From NCBI RefSeq assembly GCF_900476375.1, contig NZ_UPPP01000064.1, positions 30,639 to 94,638 on the forward strand: a stretch of DNA of 64,000 nt, read 5' to 3'. Shown here in pieces: positions 1 through 9,839 of the stretch. Position 1 is the stretch's first letter. The number at the start of each line of letters is the position of its first letter. Under the pieces are notes generated by a model. That model made no database searches and was not told the origin of the DNA. It saw nothing but the letters and a program-made list of their open reading frames with translations. Source of the stretch: Allolucifera butyrica. Its GTDB lineage: Bacteria; Bacillota; Negativicutes; Sporomusales; UPPP01. Position numbers and translations under genes: made by a program.

Positions 1-1108
1 GTGTTTGAAATTTATTGTGTTTGCCATAGCCCATGCGGATAACATAGCCAAGAAAATGTATATCATGTTCAGAGGAATGTGTAATTTTGGTTTTCTCATC
101 GCTTAACCGGAGACAGAGTTTGTTTTGGAGAAATTCCTTGATTTCCTGCTTTAGCTCCACCGCATACGCTTTAGGGGCAATGAGACCAATCAGAAAATCG
201 TCAGCATAACGCACATACCGTATCCTGCGGAAATGAGGGTCGTATCTGTCCGTGGACGGGAGTTTATTCATTTCGTTCCGCAACGATTTGACGCTCTTGG
301 CATCGCTGTCCCGACTGATTGCTTTCTTATACTGATATCTAGCCCTAGCATATTCAGGATTTTGTCTGCGATAGTCTCCTGTTGTATCTCGCTCGATAAT
401 ATGTTCCATAAAGCGGTCCAGTTTATCGAGGTAGATGTTACAAAGAATGGGACTACAGCAGGAACCCTGTGCATTTCCGGCTTTACCCTTGCGATAGTTA
501 TGTTGCATGTCGAAGTATCCGGCTTTGAGAACTTTATTGATGAGCCTGAGGAAACGTTCATCGTTAATTCGTTCTCGAAGGATAGATTCCAGGACGCGAT
601 GGTCAATTTCATCAAAACAGGCAGTAATATCTCCTTCAATGAACCAAATGGTACCGTTCCAGGTCTCCACATCAGCAATGGCGCTTTGCGTGGACCGTTT
701 TGGCCGGAATCCATGAGAGCGGTCGGAAAAGGTAGGCTCGTAAATACATTCTAAGATAATGCGGAGGGCCTCCTGAATAAGCTTGTCCTTCCCGTTTGGA
801 AAACTTAGCTTGCGCATTTTCCCGTTACTCTTTGGTATCATCATGGTTTTGTTTGGCTGAGGCTGATAGGACTCAGCGCGCATGGCAGCGATCAGTTCAG
901 TAACCCATTCTTGGCAAAAGCCGTGTAGGGAAGTGCCATCGGAGCCAGATGTCTCCGCGCCGTCATTAGACTTAACGGAATTGTAGGCAATGATGTACAA
1001 ATCTTTGTCGTAAAATAATCGATAGAGATCCCTGTTGACATACTCATGATTGGCAGCGTTTCGACGACGATAACCTTCCAATTTCTGCATGAGTTTTGCT
1101 TGCTCCAT
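1..1108 (-). CDS. ltrA: Group II intron reverse transcriptase/maturase (3' truncated by window)
   Basis: Intron-encoded protein that assists splicing and performs target-primed reverse transcription. The minus-strand reading frame opens with ATG at 1108, preceded by an AAAGGAG ribosome site, and stays open to base 1 without a stop (about 369 residues visible). It contains the RT-0/RT-1 type HGFRPKRST segment, the SPILCNIYLDKLD segment and the catalytic YADDFLIG box, in the order of group II intron RTs. The maturase X domain and any HNH domain would lie off the left edge. The gene is intact as far as it can be seen. Plus-strand ORFs within 233-754 are antisense shadows of it. Confidence 0.9.
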   Translation of the reverse strand, partial: MEQAKLMQKLEGYRRRNAANHEYVNRDLYRLFYDKDLYIIAYNSVKSNDGAETSGSDGTSLHGFCQEWVTELIAAMRAESYQPQPNKTMMIPKSNGKMRKLSFPNGKDKLIQEALRIILECIYEPTFSDRSHGFRPKRSTQSAIADVETWNGTIWFIEGDITACFDEIDHRVLESILRERINDERFLRLINKVLKAGYFDMQHNYRKGKAGNAQGSCCSPILCNIYLDKLDRFMEHIIERDTTGDYRRQNPEYARARYQYKKAISRDSDAKSVKSLRNEMNKLPSTDRYDPHFRRIRYVRYADDFLIGLIAPKAYAVELKQEIKEFLQNKLCLRLSDEKTKITHSSEHDIHFLGYVIRMGYGKHNKFQT

Positions 1109-1592
1109 TCAAAGCAACTCCTTTCAAAATAGGGACTTGGAATACTGCCCCCCTTCACCATGTGCCTCCCATTACAGAAGGCCGTTAGGCTACTATTAGG
1201 GCTCTCTGCCATATACCGGAGGGGTACTTAGGCAGGTCACGTTTGACTGCTCCATATAGATCCATACGTAGGTATCCGGTTGGTCGTTACCCTGCTTACC
1301 ACAGGTGTGTCAATGGGCCTGCTTATTCCCAATCTCTCTTATATTGAAAATACCCATTGATACCGGTATGTCCGGCAGCGTGCTTGGCCACAGACCCGGA
1401 TTCAGCCCACAGGCTTTACCATATATGGCCTGACTCGCCAGGTCACTCGACAGCAGGTGCTGTCTAATCCTGACTTTACCGACATGCTATTGTCTCCCAG
1501 AGGCTTTCGCATGAGGTAAGTCGGTTGTCTTACATCGCAACGCAGGAGCGATGATTTCTGTGAAATATATATGAAGCGCACAACGTGCGCAC
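1..1592 (-). mobile_element. Group II intron, 5' part (cut by the window edge)
   Basis: The intron is read on the minus strand. A reverse transcriptase/maturase ORF occupies 1-1108 and is preceded by about 470 nt of non-coding sequence, as expected for intron RNA domains I-III. Two GTGCG sequences, the usual group II 5' end, start at 1592 and 1581 on the minus strand, so the 5' boundary is one of these. The 3' domains and 3' splice site lie beyond the left edge. The insertion lies immediately upstream of, and antisense to, the small gene at 1611. Confidence 0.7.
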
Positions 1593-1610
1593 AAAAAGGA
1601 GACGAACGAC

Positions 1611-1886
1611 ATGAAAAAAGTTTTCCTTGGCCTTCTTGTTTCAGCTTTACTGGTTACCAGCTCCGCTTCCTGTTTCGCATCCGAACCTGCTAAAGAACTC
1701 GCTCTCGAAAGGATCTACTCATATCCTGGCATGGCGCCATTCGCTGTGAAAGTCTGGGTACAAGACGATCATAAGGGTACCATTACTTACACCGGGGAAT
1801 GTTATACCAATGGTAAACTTGACTATCGTACAACAAGTGTTACTAAGTATACCCTATATCCTGAAACCAATTGGATTTCCGAGTAG
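1611..1886 (+). CDS. Small secreted protein of unknown function
   Basis: A 91-residue protein with a strong AAAAAGGAG ribosome site 10 nt before the ATG. Residues 1-23 form a classical Sec signal peptide: a KK start, a hydrophobic core and a CFA-SEP cleavage site. The mature ~68 residues have no recognised domain, contain one cysteine and are rich in Tyr and Thr, suggesting a small beta-rich exported (periplasmic) protein. The group II intron ends only ~20-30 bp upstream on the other strand, so the original promoter may have been displaced or lies inside the intron. Confidence 0.65.
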   Translation: MKKVFLGLLVSALLVTSSASCFASEPAKELALERIYSYPGMAPFAVKVWVQDDHKGTITYTGECYTNGKLDYRTTSVTKYTLYPETNWISE

Positions 1887-1995
1887 ATATGCGTCCTTAG
1901 TTATTGTTTAAGCTAAAATCATTTGGAAAAGCTCAAATGATTATCACTAGACAAGCATTCCTGGAATGCGTGAAATGAACTTTGATCAATAAAAA

Positions 1996-2051
1996 CCCCC
2001 TTGATATGATTTATTGTGCATCGCAAATGCACAGAGATCATATCAGGGGGT
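1996..2051. repeat. Long near-perfect hairpin before an IS110-like remnant
   Basis: CCCCC-TTGATATGAT at 1996-2010 pairs with ATCATATCA-GGGGG at 2037-2050, and an inner stem TGTGCAT/ATGCACA closes a short loop. The hairpin sits directly 5' of an IS110-type transposase fragment. It could be a terminator for the gene at 1611, an IS end, or part of the non-coding region where IS110 elements encode their guide (bridge) RNA. The sequence alone does not decide between these. Confidence 0.55.
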
Positions 2052-2059
2052 AGTAAATA

Positions 2060-2239
2060 ATGAAAAACATAGTTTTAAAAGTTAGAAGCGATAACGCTAA
2101 GCACATGATTATTGGAGTGGATATTGCAAAAGAATTGCAGAGGACAAGATTGGTAGATTATCGTGGATTAGAATTGGGAAAAGCCTTGAAATGCCGGAAC
2201 GGCAAAAACGGCTCAAAAGATAATAAAAGTAATTTATAG
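2060..2239 (+). pseudogene. IS110-family transposase, N-terminal fragment
   Basis: The 59-codon reading frame contains IIGVDIAKELQRTRLVDYRG followed by LELGKALKC. This matches the N-terminal DEDD (RuvC-like) domain of IS110/IS1111 transposases, whose first catalytic Asp lies in GVDIAK. It stops at TAG 2237 after about 55 residues of homology. Another stretch, in the frame ending near 2306 (a Lys/Leu/Glu-rich segment), may be a further piece of the transposase. Full-length members have roughly 400 residues, so this is a remnant with no activity expected. Confidence 0.6.
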
Positions 2240-2530
2240 GGTGAAAAAGAAAAGCAGAATATCAGGCTAAATTAGTCCTTGACGAATTGCGGGAAAAAAC
2301 AAATTAAGTAGGCGGCATAAGGAAGCAAGAAACCATAAAACACGGTAATGGCATATAGCTAGTGAGTTGTGACAGGATCAGTCTTGGATACTAATGGCGG
2401 AAAAAGTAGGAGTATTAAATGGAATTTTATTTTCATTAATTTTCAATACACCGTATTTAAGCAAAATACTATATTTAACGAAGGCAATTCGTTGAAAAAT
2501 ATTCAAAAATAGAGATGGGAGTAGACACTC
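2240..2530. other. Intergenic region upstream of the efflux operon
   Basis: About 290 bp of AT-rich sequence between the IS110 remnant and the TolC-like gene. It contains further transposon debris near 2245-2306. The AT-rich 2420-2500 stretch probably carries the efflux operon promoter, but I see no convincing -35/-10 pair or operator. Confidence 0.4.
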
Positions 2531-3859
2531 ATGGAACAAATTGATGGCTACCGCAAAATTTTGCTGAAGTGTTTTGCAGTGTTGGTACTCACTTTTTTAA
2601 TAACACCGCTGACAACTATAGCCGCCGCCGTCGAACCGTTGAATCTTGATGCCTGCGTCCAACTGGCACTAACGCAAAACCATGGATTGCAGGGCTTTAG
2701 GCTGGATTTGGCGGCGAAACAATTGCAAGCCAAAGGGGCGGAAGGTTTGGCGGGACCAAAAGTCGATTTAGTAGGGAACTATCAGTGGCAGGAAGACCCG
2801 ACAGCGATTATTCCGGCGCATGGAACCAATATTCCGCCGGTCTATGGTGATCAACAAGAGCAATGGGGATTTAATCTCAAACAGACTCTTTATGATGCCG
2901 GTAAGACGAAATCACTTATCCGATATAACGCGGAAAATGCGGATTGGCAGCAGGTGGAACTGAAAAACCAAACCATGGCTGTAGTGAACAATGTGGTTAA
3001 AGCGTTTTACCATACTTTGCAGTTAAACGATACCATTACGGCGGAGCAGGACAGCGTGAAAGCCTTAAGCAGTTTGGCGGATGACATCCGGATGAAATAT
3101 ACGGTGGGGCGCGTGGCTGGGGTGGACGTATTGCAGGTTGAGGCTCAACTGGCGGCCGAGCAGGAGAAGCTAGCCCGCTATCAGAGTGATTATGACCGTC
3201 AAGTGGCGCTGTTAAAGTCTTACATAGGCTATGAGCAAAGCCAGCCGCTTACTGTGAAGGGGGCCATCAGCGACTATAAGGCAGCAGCGCCGGTAACCGG
3301 TGATATTAAAGACAATCCCGAGGTGGAAAAAAGCCGGATACGACAGACGCAAAGCCAGGAACTTCTTACTTCGGCCAAAGCGGATAATAATGCTCAGATT
3401 AGCTTGAACGGCACCTACCGGGTGACGGCGGTGCCGCATTCTGATGCATCGCAGGACGAAATGTGGACAATGGGTCTGCAATTGAGCCTGCCGGTTTTCG
3501 ACGGCGGGGTAATCAATGCCAATATCCGCCAGACAAAAATTCAGCTTGACCGGGCGAAGGAAAGTTATGCACAATCGATGGCTGATGCCCAGGCTGCTTT
3601 GGCAGCCGCTCAGGCTAACGCCGATGCCGCCAAAGTCCGGGTGGAGTCCGCCCGTGTGGCCTGGGATCGCGCCAAAGAAGCTTATCGTATCATGGAACTG
3701 TCTTACAAGACCGGTAAAACTTCACTGACCGATGCACTGGTGGCCCAGTCCGCGGCAACCAATGCCGAAGCGGTGTATTACCAGGCTGTATATGATGAGA
3801 TCAGTGCGAGGGTAGATTTGAAAGCGGTGTACGGACAAACGGCGTATCCGGCACAGTAA
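2531..3859 (+). CDS. TolC-family outer-membrane efflux protein
   Basis: A 442-residue outer-membrane channel component of a tripartite pump. Residues 1-33 form a signal peptide with an N-terminal extension and an AAA-type cleavage region. The rest has the two repeated OEP domains of TolC/OprM proteins, with long amphipathic helices rich in Ala/Gln/Asp (for example AQAALAAAQANADAAKVRV). The length is normal for the family. The adaptor gene follows 31 bp downstream and the RND pump after it, so this is the first gene of a three-gene operon. It is direct evidence for an outer membrane in this otherwise Firmicute-like genome. The substrate is unknown. Confidence 0.9.
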   Translation: MEQIDGYRKILLKCFAVLVLTFLITPLTTIAAAVEPLNLDACVQLALTQNHGLQGFRLDLAAKQLQAKGAEGLAGPKVDLVGNYQWQEDPTAIIPAHGTNIPPVYGDQQEQWGFNLKQTLYDAGKTKSLIRYNAENADWQQVELKNQTMAVVNNVVKAFYHTLQLNDTITAEQDSVKALSSLADDIRMKYTVGRVAGVDVLQVEAQLAAEQEKLARYQSDYDRQVALLKSYIGYEQSQPLTVKGAISDYKAAAPVTGDIKDNPEVEKSRIRQTQSQELLTSAKADNNAQISLNGTYRVTAVPHSDASQDEMWTMGLQLSLPVFDGGVINANIRQTKIQLDRAKESYAQSMADAQAALAAAQANADAAKVRVESARVAWDRAKEAYRIMELSYKTGKTSLTDALVAQSAATNAEAVYYQAVYDEISARVDLKAVYGQTAYPAQ

Positions 3860-3890
3860 TGCCAATTTACTGAGAAAAGAGGGGAAAACA

Positions 3891-5045
3891 ATGGCTAAAG
3901 TATCTAAAAAATGGCTGGCTGGCGTTATTGCGCTGCTCATTGTCGCCTTGGCGGCCGGACTTGTTATCAAGAAAAAGCATGACTTGGCCGGGCTCGCTAA
4001 GCCGGCTGTCCGTCCGACACCCGTGCAAGTGGCGGAAAGCGTTAACGGAACGGTACCGGTAACGGTACATTATCTGGGCAAGGCGGATTCTATGGTGACG
4101 GCGGATATCGCCGCCCGGATTACGTCGAACATTTTGGCGATTCACCAGCGGGAGGGGGATATGGTGAAAGCCGGGCAGCTGATGGTCGAGCTGGATGATG
4201 CTACGCTGTCCAATAAAGTCCGCGCTGCCGGGGCGGACCAGCGTGCGGCTGAAAGCACCCTGGCTGCGGCCGAGAGCGCTTACAGCACGCAGAAAGCCAG
4301 CTTTGACCGCGACGAAATCCTGTATCAGAATAAGGCCATCTCGCAGGAAGCGTATGAGCATGCCAAATCTGCACTGGACTTGGCGGAAAGTCAAGTCCAG
4401 GCCGCCCGCCAACGGGTAGCGCTGCTGGCGCAAAACAAGGAAGCAGCGGTCACGGAAAAGAGTTACACCCAACTGGTGGCGCCATTTGACGGCATAGTGG
4501 TGAAACGCAGCGCCGAGCCGGGCGATTTGGCCGTGCCCGGCAAGCCGCTTTTGACTTTGCAGGCGCTGAACCAGGGTTATAAAATTATTGTACAGATCCC
4601 ACAGGAACAAACGTTAAACATAAGTGCCGGTACGCACGCGCTGATTTCGGACGGCAAAGAACAAACGGAAGCTGCTGTAGCCAAGGTGTATCCGGCTTTG
4701 GCAGCCAATAGTCTGGCTACCGTGGAAATATGCCTCGACAAAATACCTTTCCAGTTGCCGCCAGGCTCAACGCTGGGGGTTGACTTTATTCTGAAAGACG
4801 TGTCTGGCATTATCGTTCCGGCTGCGGCGGTTGTAAAAAACACTACCGGGGCTTTTGTTATTGGGATAACCGATGGGACCGCCCATCATATACCGGTAAA
4901 TATACTGGGCGAAAATGACAAACAGGCGGTAGTAAGCGGCATTGACGCCGGAGCGGAGGTGGCTGTCGGTCAGGAAAGTCAAATGCTTAAACTGATGGAC
5001 GGCATGCCGGTGACGGTGGCCGCCGACGGGAGTGAGCAGCAATGA
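3891..5045 (+). CDS. RND efflux periplasmic adaptor (HlyD/MFP family)
   Basis: A 384-residue membrane-fusion protein linking the inner-membrane pump to the outer-membrane channel. An N-terminal signal anchor (residues ~8-26) precedes a biotinyl-lipoyl-like segment, an alpha-helical hairpin rich in Ala/Gln/Glu (~100-180), the second lipoyl half (APFDGIVVKRSAEPGDLAVPG) and beta-barrel domains. It has a good AAAGAGGGG ribosome site. Its 3' end overlaps the pump gene start by four bases (ATGA), so translation is coupled. Confidence 0.92.
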   Translation: MAKVSKKWLAGVIALLIVALAAGLVIKKKHDLAGLAKPAVRPTPVQVAESVNGTVPVTVHYLGKADSMVTADIAARITSNILAIHQREGDMVKAGQLMVELDDATLSNKVRAAGADQRAAESTLAAAESAYSTQKASFDRDEILYQNKAISQEAYEHAKSALDLAESQVQAARQRVALLAQNKEAAVTEKSYTQLVAPFDGIVVKRSAEPGDLAVPGKPLLTLQALNQGYKIIVQIPQEQTLNISAGTHALISDGKEQTEAAVAKVYPALAANSLATVEICLDKIPFQLPPGSTLGVDFILKDVSGIIVPAAAVVKNTTGAFVIGITDGTAHHIPVNILGENDKQAVVSGIDAGAEVAVGQESQMLKLMDGMPVTVAADGSEQQ

Positions 5046-8000
5046 ACGGCTGGATTGGTAAATATTTAGCCAAACCGCATCTGGTGTTGTCCTTGGTTGT
5101 GCTTATGGCGATCATTGGCATTATCGGCTATTTTAAACTGCCGATAAATTTGTACCCTGATACGGACCATCCGCAAATCACGGTTATTACCGTTGAGCCC
5201 GGTGCTGCCGCCGCCGATGTGGAAGCCAAAGTCAGCCGGACGATTGAAAAAGAACTGGCTACTCTCGGCAACGTACTGCGGGTCAGCAGCACCAGCAAAG
5301 ATGAAGTTTCGGTAGTCAATGTGGAATTTGATTATCAAAAGTCGCTGGATGCCGCCGCGACGGATGTTGCCGATTCACTAAATAAAATTGCCGGGCAGCT
5401 GCCGGGAGATATCCGGACTCCACAGATTTATAAGATCAGTCAGGCATCTCAACCGACGGTGGTGCTGGCCCTTTCTCCCCGGCCCGGTTCGCATTTGGAT
5501 ATGGTCCAAGTACGGCAACTGGCGGAAAATGAAATCAAAGAAGAACTGCTGCGTGTCCCGGGCATTGCCCAGACCGAGGTATTTGGCGGTTATGAGCCTG
5601 AACTGAATATAGCCGTCGATCCGGACGCACTGGCGCGGTATGGCCTTACGATCGGCGATGTGGCCGGCGCGCTCAATGCCAACAACGTCAATGTACCGGA
5701 CGGACTGATTATCAAGCAGGGCAGCCAGTTTTTGCTGAAGACCCAAGGCGAATTTATAAAACCGTCGGATGCGGCGAATATAGTCGTAGCGCACCGTCAG
5801 ACCGGCGACATCTATCTGCGCGATGTCGCGCAAGTAAAGCGCGGCATGGTGGAGCCGCAATCCGCTTACCGGGGCAACGGGCATCAGGCGGTGGGAATGA
5901 GCATCTTGCGCGCCCCGACCGGCGTAACCATGGACGGAGTCAATGCGATTGAAAGATACTTGCCGACCTTGCGCCGGCACTACCCCGATATAAAATTTGA
6001 AATCAGCGATACTCAGGGCGAGCTGATCCGCGGCAATGTCAACAATATGCGCGATGCCCTGCGGGATGCCATTCTGTTGACGGTACTGGTGGTATTCCTG
6101 TTTCTCGGCAATATGCGTATTACCATGCTGGCAGCCATATCCATTCCGTTTACCTACCTGATTACTTTTGCGGTGATGTGGCTGATGGGATATGAATTTA
6201 ACATGGTAACTCTCACCGGCATTATTGTAGCCGTTGGCATGCTGCTGGACGATGCCATTGTGGTGCTGGAAAATATTGCCCGCCATTATGAGGCATACCC
6301 GGATAAACTGCGGGAGGCCGTAGTCGGCGGTACAGAAGAGGTCATGCTGGCGATCTTTTCCGGAACCTATGCGACGGCGATGGTGCTGGTGCCGATTATA
6401 TTTATCGGCGGCTATGTCCAAACCGTCATGCGCCCGCTGTCCTTATCGCTGTCGATTGCCCTGGTTGCTTCATACATTGTATCGGTGACGGTCATACCCA
6501 TTGCCGCGCCCCTGATGCTGAAAGCCAAATTTAAGCCCAATGGTATCGAGCGGGCGGCGCTGTTATTTGATAAAACCATTATCGGTTCCATCCGGGATTT
6601 TTTTGTTGCGGCGGTGGGCATGGCCCTTAAGCACCGGCTGGTATTTTTGCTGGTTGGAATTATTGCCTTCGGTGCCAGTATCCGGCAAATGCCGTTAATT
6701 GGCCGGGATTTGCAGCCGTCCATGGATACGGGCATTATGAAAATCGATTTTGAAAGTGCTACCGATACTTCACTTTCCGAGACTAACCAGATTGCCAAAC
6801 AGATGGAAAAGTATGTTCTGCAAACGCCGGGGCTGGAAAGTGTTTCGACCATTATCGGTTCGGAACCGGGCATTGTGAGTTTTGGCAGCGGCAAGCTGCC
6901 GCAGAGCGGCAACATGACCGTCCGGCTGGTCGACCGGTTTCACCGGCCGGAAAGCATTTGGCAGATCGAAGAAAACCTGCGGCAAAAGTTCAGTACTATT
7001 CCGGGATTAAAATATGTCAATGTATATGACTTCGGCGCTACCGCCATGTCCAGCATAAAAGCGCCGGTGGATGTCATGATTTCCGGGCCGGACCGGAGCG
7101 TCCTGGACCGCATCGGTGAACAAGTATATCAAGGAATGCTGCAGGTTCCGGGACTGACCACGGTATCGCGCAGTTGGAGCTATGATAAAAAAGAAGTGAT
7201 TTTTACCGCCAATAAAGAGCGCTGCGCTTTGTACGAAATCTCGCCGCTGGCTGTGTCCCGGCAAATTGCGGAGGCGGTGCGCGGCCTGTCGGCGTCCGTT
7301 TATCGCATTGATCAGGAAGACGGCATAGGCTTTGTCGTCCAATATCCGGAGAATAAACGCGACGAGGCGGCCAAACTAGAAGATATGCTCATTCAAACTT
7401 TCAAGGGACCCATTCCGCTGTCGTCGTTAGGGACGTTGACTTATAAACATGCTCCTACTCTATATACCCGCCAGGCGCTGCAAAATACGCTGGATATCTA
7501 CGGTTATCGCGAAAAGGCGGCCATCACTCATCTGGATGAGGGCGTGCAAAAAGCGCTGAATAAAATTAAGCTTCCGGCCGGCTATTCCATTAGCCAGGAG
7601 GGCGATTTAAAACAGATGACGGCATCCTTTGGCGCGCTGGGAGCGGCTATGGGGATTGGGCTTATTCTGCTCTATTTCAGTTTGGTGCCGGCGTTTAATT
7701 CATTTATGCATCCGCTGACCATTATGTCCGCCATCCCGCTGGGAGTGATCGGCGCGGCGTGGTCCCTTTTAGCAGACGGCAAGCATTCTTCAATGGCCGG
7801 TTTTATGGGAATGATTCTTTTGGCCGGGATTGTGGTGAAAAACTCCATTTTGTTGATTGATTTTATCATTGAAGCCCGGGCCAAGGGAAGTACAGTTAAC
7901 CAGGCAATTGTTGACAGCGTGCGGATACGGACGCGGCCAATCTTAATGACGGCCTGCGGCACGGCTGTCGGCATGGTGCCGATTGCTCTAGAATGGGCGG

Positions 8001-8167
8001 TCGGGCTGGAACGGTTATCGCCGTTGGCAGTGGTGGCAATTGGCGGTTTAATGGTATCAACCTTCCTGACGTTAATTTATGTGCCAATCTTGTTTACTCT
8101 GTTTGAAGATGCAAAACGTGTTTTTAAAAACCGTTTCACGGTGGAGAAGAAAAGTTTTCTTGCATAG
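5042..8167 (+). CDS. RND-family efflux transporter, inner-membrane subunit
   Basis: A 1041-residue proton-driven RND pump of the AcrB/MexB superfamily (HAE1-like). The N-terminal helix is followed by a long periplasmic loop, then a TM2-6 block with GIIVAVGMLLDDAIVVLENI, which has the conserved acidic pair of motif A and the TM4 DD. A second large periplasmic loop and a second TM block (GMILLAGIVVKNSILLIDF) follow. The duplicated architecture and length match the family. It is the last gene of the operon, overlapping the adaptor by 4 bp. No local regulator gene is seen. Confidence 0.95.
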   Translation: MNGWIGKYLAKPHLVLSLVVLMAIIGIIGYFKLPINLYPDTDHPQITVITVEPGAAAADVEAKVSRTIEKELATLGNVLRVSSTSKDEVSVVNVEFDYQKSLDAAATDVADSLNKIAGQLPGDIRTPQIYKISQASQPTVVLALSPRPGSHLDMVQVRQLAENEIKEELLRVPGIAQTEVFGGYEPELNIAVDPDALARYGLTIGDVAGALNANNVNVPDGLIIKQGSQFLLKTQGEFIKPSDAANIVVAHRQTGDIYLRDVAQVKRGMVEPQSAYRGNGHQAVGMSILRAPTGVTMDGVNAIERYLPTLRRHYPDIKFEISDTQGELIRGNVNNMRDALRDAILLTVLVVFLFLGNMRITMLAAISIPFTYLITFAVMWLMGYEFNMVTLTGIIVAVGMLLDDAIVVLENIARHYEAYPDKLREAVVGGTEEVMLAIFSGTYATAMVLVPIIFIGGYVQTVMRPLSLSLSIALVASYIVSVTVIPIAAPLMLKAKFKPNGIERAALLFDKTIIGSIRDFFVAAVGMALKHRLVFLLVGIIAFGASIRQMPLIGRDLQPSMDTGIMKIDFESATDTSLSETNQIAKQMEKYVLQTPGLESVSTIIGSEPGIVSFGSGKLPQSGNMTVRLVDRFHRPESIWQIEENLRQKFSTIPGLKYVNVYDFGATAMSSIKAPVDVMISGPDRSVLDRIGEQVYQGMLQVPGLTTVSRSWSYDKKEVIFTANKERCALYEISPLAVSRQIAEAVRGLSASVYRIDQEDGIGFVVQYPENKRDEAAKLEDMLIQTFKGPIPLSSLGTLTYKHAPTLYTRQALQNTLDIYGYREKAAITHLDEGVQKALNKIKLPAGYSISQEGDLKQMTASFGALGAAMGIGLILLYFSLVPAFNSFMHPLTIMSAIPLGVIGAAWSLLADGKHSSMAGFMGMILLAGIVVKNSILLIDFIIEARAKGSTVNQAIVDSVRIRTRPILMTACGTAVGMVPIALEWAVGLERLSPLAVVAIGGLMVSTFLTLIYVPILFTLFEDAKRVFKNRFTVEKKSFLA

Positions 8168-8757
8168 CCCATTTTCATGGAGATGGAATATGTACAGCTT
8201 CAAGTGACGCTGTACATATTCCATACCTGATAGTTGTAATTGGTGCTATAACAGCAGTCTTGGAAGACTTATGGGTTTGGAATAATTATGTAGTTATGCT
8301 TTCACCATCAAGCTAAATAATACGATAAAGCAATTATTTAACCAAATGGGATGCTAAGATTATGATTTAGCAGCTCTTTTTGCATTCGGGCGGAAAAATT
8401 ATTTTGGTGTGCCAGAAATAAACACCTTGTGCTATTTTGATAAATATATTATAATATGATAAAAATATAATATAAAATAAGCAACAATCACGGATACGAT
8501 CATTATGACCATGGTCATGGTCGCACTCGTGGCCTGCGGCGGAAGTCAATAAAAAAGTCTGATTAGTGCGTTGCTATTACTTTGGTATTCCTGTCAAGAT
8601 CCTTTCGACTATATCGCTCTTAGAACAGCAGGGTGGTATTTGGCATATGACGATACAAGTAGTGGAAGAAGACGATGGTGCGAGTTGCTGGAGTAGCAAA
8701 AGTGAGATATGTACTTTCTCCCAGCTCCAGTCATTGTAGGGATGGAAGGTGTAAATA
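8168..8757. other. 590-bp intergenic region
   Basis: No convincing gene. The AT-rich stretch around 8435-8475 contains TATAAT-like boxes and may hold the promoter of the permease genes. A plus-strand stretch at ~8500-8560 reads as His/Gly-rich and may be a coding remnant. A short ATG frame (about 30 codons from 8647) has no recognisable product. No terminator with a clear T-run is visible directly behind the RND gene. Confidence 0.4.
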
Positions 8758-9237
8758 GTGGATATTTTGTTTTTTTATGGGTTGGCTGCGACCGGGATTT
8801 TATGGTCCTACATGAAAGATCGTCAGAAAACCAGGCAGTCGCTGAAAAAAGCATGGAAAGCGTTTGATACTATCCTGCCGGCGTTTGCCGTTATCTTGCT
8901 GCTGATTGGCGAGATTATGGCACTGGTTTCTCCGGCAACTGTAACAGCCGTGTTGGGTGCCAACACGGGGGTCGGAGGGATGATTGCCGCCGCAGTCATC
9001 GGCTCCGTCGCCTTAATTCCCGGATTTATCATCTTTCCTTTAGCTAAGACGGTGCTGGCTATGGGGGCTGGCATTCAGCAGGTAGCTGTGTTTATATCCA
9101 CGTTGATGATGGTGAGCGTCGTCACGGCGCCGATGGAAACTCAGCTTTTAAGCCGCAAAGTAATGTTATGGCGCAATGGTTTGAGTTTACTGTTTTCCTT
9201 TGCTGTAGCTTTTGTGCTGGGAAAGGTGGTCGGGTAA
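8758..9237 (+). CDS. Permease (DUF318/ArsP-like), N-terminal half protein
   Basis: A 159-residue membrane protein with about five hydrophobic segments: ~1-18, 39-60, 68-88, 90-110 and 135-157. It resembles one half of the DUF318/ArsP_1 permeases, and the next gene supplies a second half, so the two probably assemble into one transporter. The GTG start at 8758 has a GGAAGGTG ribosome site. One base separates it from the next gene. Family members are proposed metalloid or metal exporters; this one's substrate is unknown. Confidence 0.7.
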   Translation: MDILFFYGLAATGILWSYMKDRQKTRQSLKKAWKAFDTILPAFAVILLLIGEIMALVSPATVTAVLGANTGVGGMIAAAVIGSVALIPGFIIFPLAKTVLAMGAGIQQVAVFISTLMMVSVVTAPMETQLLSRKVMLWRNGLSLLFSFAVAFVLGKVVG

Positions 9238-9238
9238 A

Positions 9239-9763
9239 GTGAAAGCACTGGATCGTTATAAGTGGGTCTTGCTGCTTCTCGTGGCTGATGGAGCGTTTTA
9301 CACCTGGAATCAGACTTTGGGTATGAAAATTGTCGCGCAGACGACCGATAGTTTTATGCAAATGTTAAGCTTTATCCCACCCGTCTTTATTATATTGGGC
9401 TTGCTGGATACTTGGGTTCCCCGGGAAAAAGTGGTCAGTCATCTGGGGCCGGGGACAGGGGCTAAAGGACTGGTGCTTGCGATATTGTTGGGCATTGCCA
9501 ATGCCGGTCCGTTGTACGCTGCCTTTCCGGTAGCAGCAGTGATGCTGAAAAAAGGCACCAGCTTATTTAATGTCATTGTGTTTATCGGTGCATGGGCGAC
9601 TTTAAAAGTCCCGATGTTCTTGTTTGAGACTCAATTTCTTGGTAGTTCGTTTTCAGTAACGCGCTGGATTTGCGGTCTGACAGGGGTTGTACTTATAGCC
9701 TTTATTATTGATCGTCTGCATTCTGATGTTGAGAAACAGGCTATTTATGCTAAGCATCAGTAA
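9239..9763 (+). CDS. Permease (DUF318/ArsP-like), second half protein
   Basis: A 174-residue membrane protein with helices at ~8-25, 39-58, 75-100, 110-130 and 145-162. The motif ANAGPLYAAFPVAAVMLKKG is the counterpart of the conserved central motif in ArsP-like permeases. I chose the GTG at 9239, one base after the preceding stop, because no upstream ATG has a ribosome site and GGGAAAGG lies just before. It is likely translated with the gene at 8758 as a two-part transporter. Confidence 0.7.
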   Translation: MKALDRYKWVLLLLVADGAFYTWNQTLGMKIVAQTTDSFMQMLSFIPPVFIILGLLDTWVPREKVVSHLGPGTGAKGLVLAILLGIANAGPLYAAFPVAAVMLKKGTSLFNVIVFIGAWATLKVPMFLFETQFLGSSFSVTRWICGLTGVVLIAFIIDRLHSDVEKQAIYAKHQ

Positions 9764-9839
9764 GCATAGCTTTTTTGATTGCTGGTAAAATATGTTTGAT
9801 AAGTGCACTGAGAATAAATCAGATTTATGGAGGATAAGC

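Noticed and set aside
233..754. Plus-strand ORFs over the left end
   Set aside because: They are antisense to the group II intron reverse transcriptase, whose frame contains YADD and other RT motifs and stays open to the window edge.
3867..6421. Long minus-strand ORFs opposite the efflux adaptor and RND genes
   Set aside because: Antisense shadows of well-defined genes, with His/Arg-rich composition caused by the opposite-strand codon bias.
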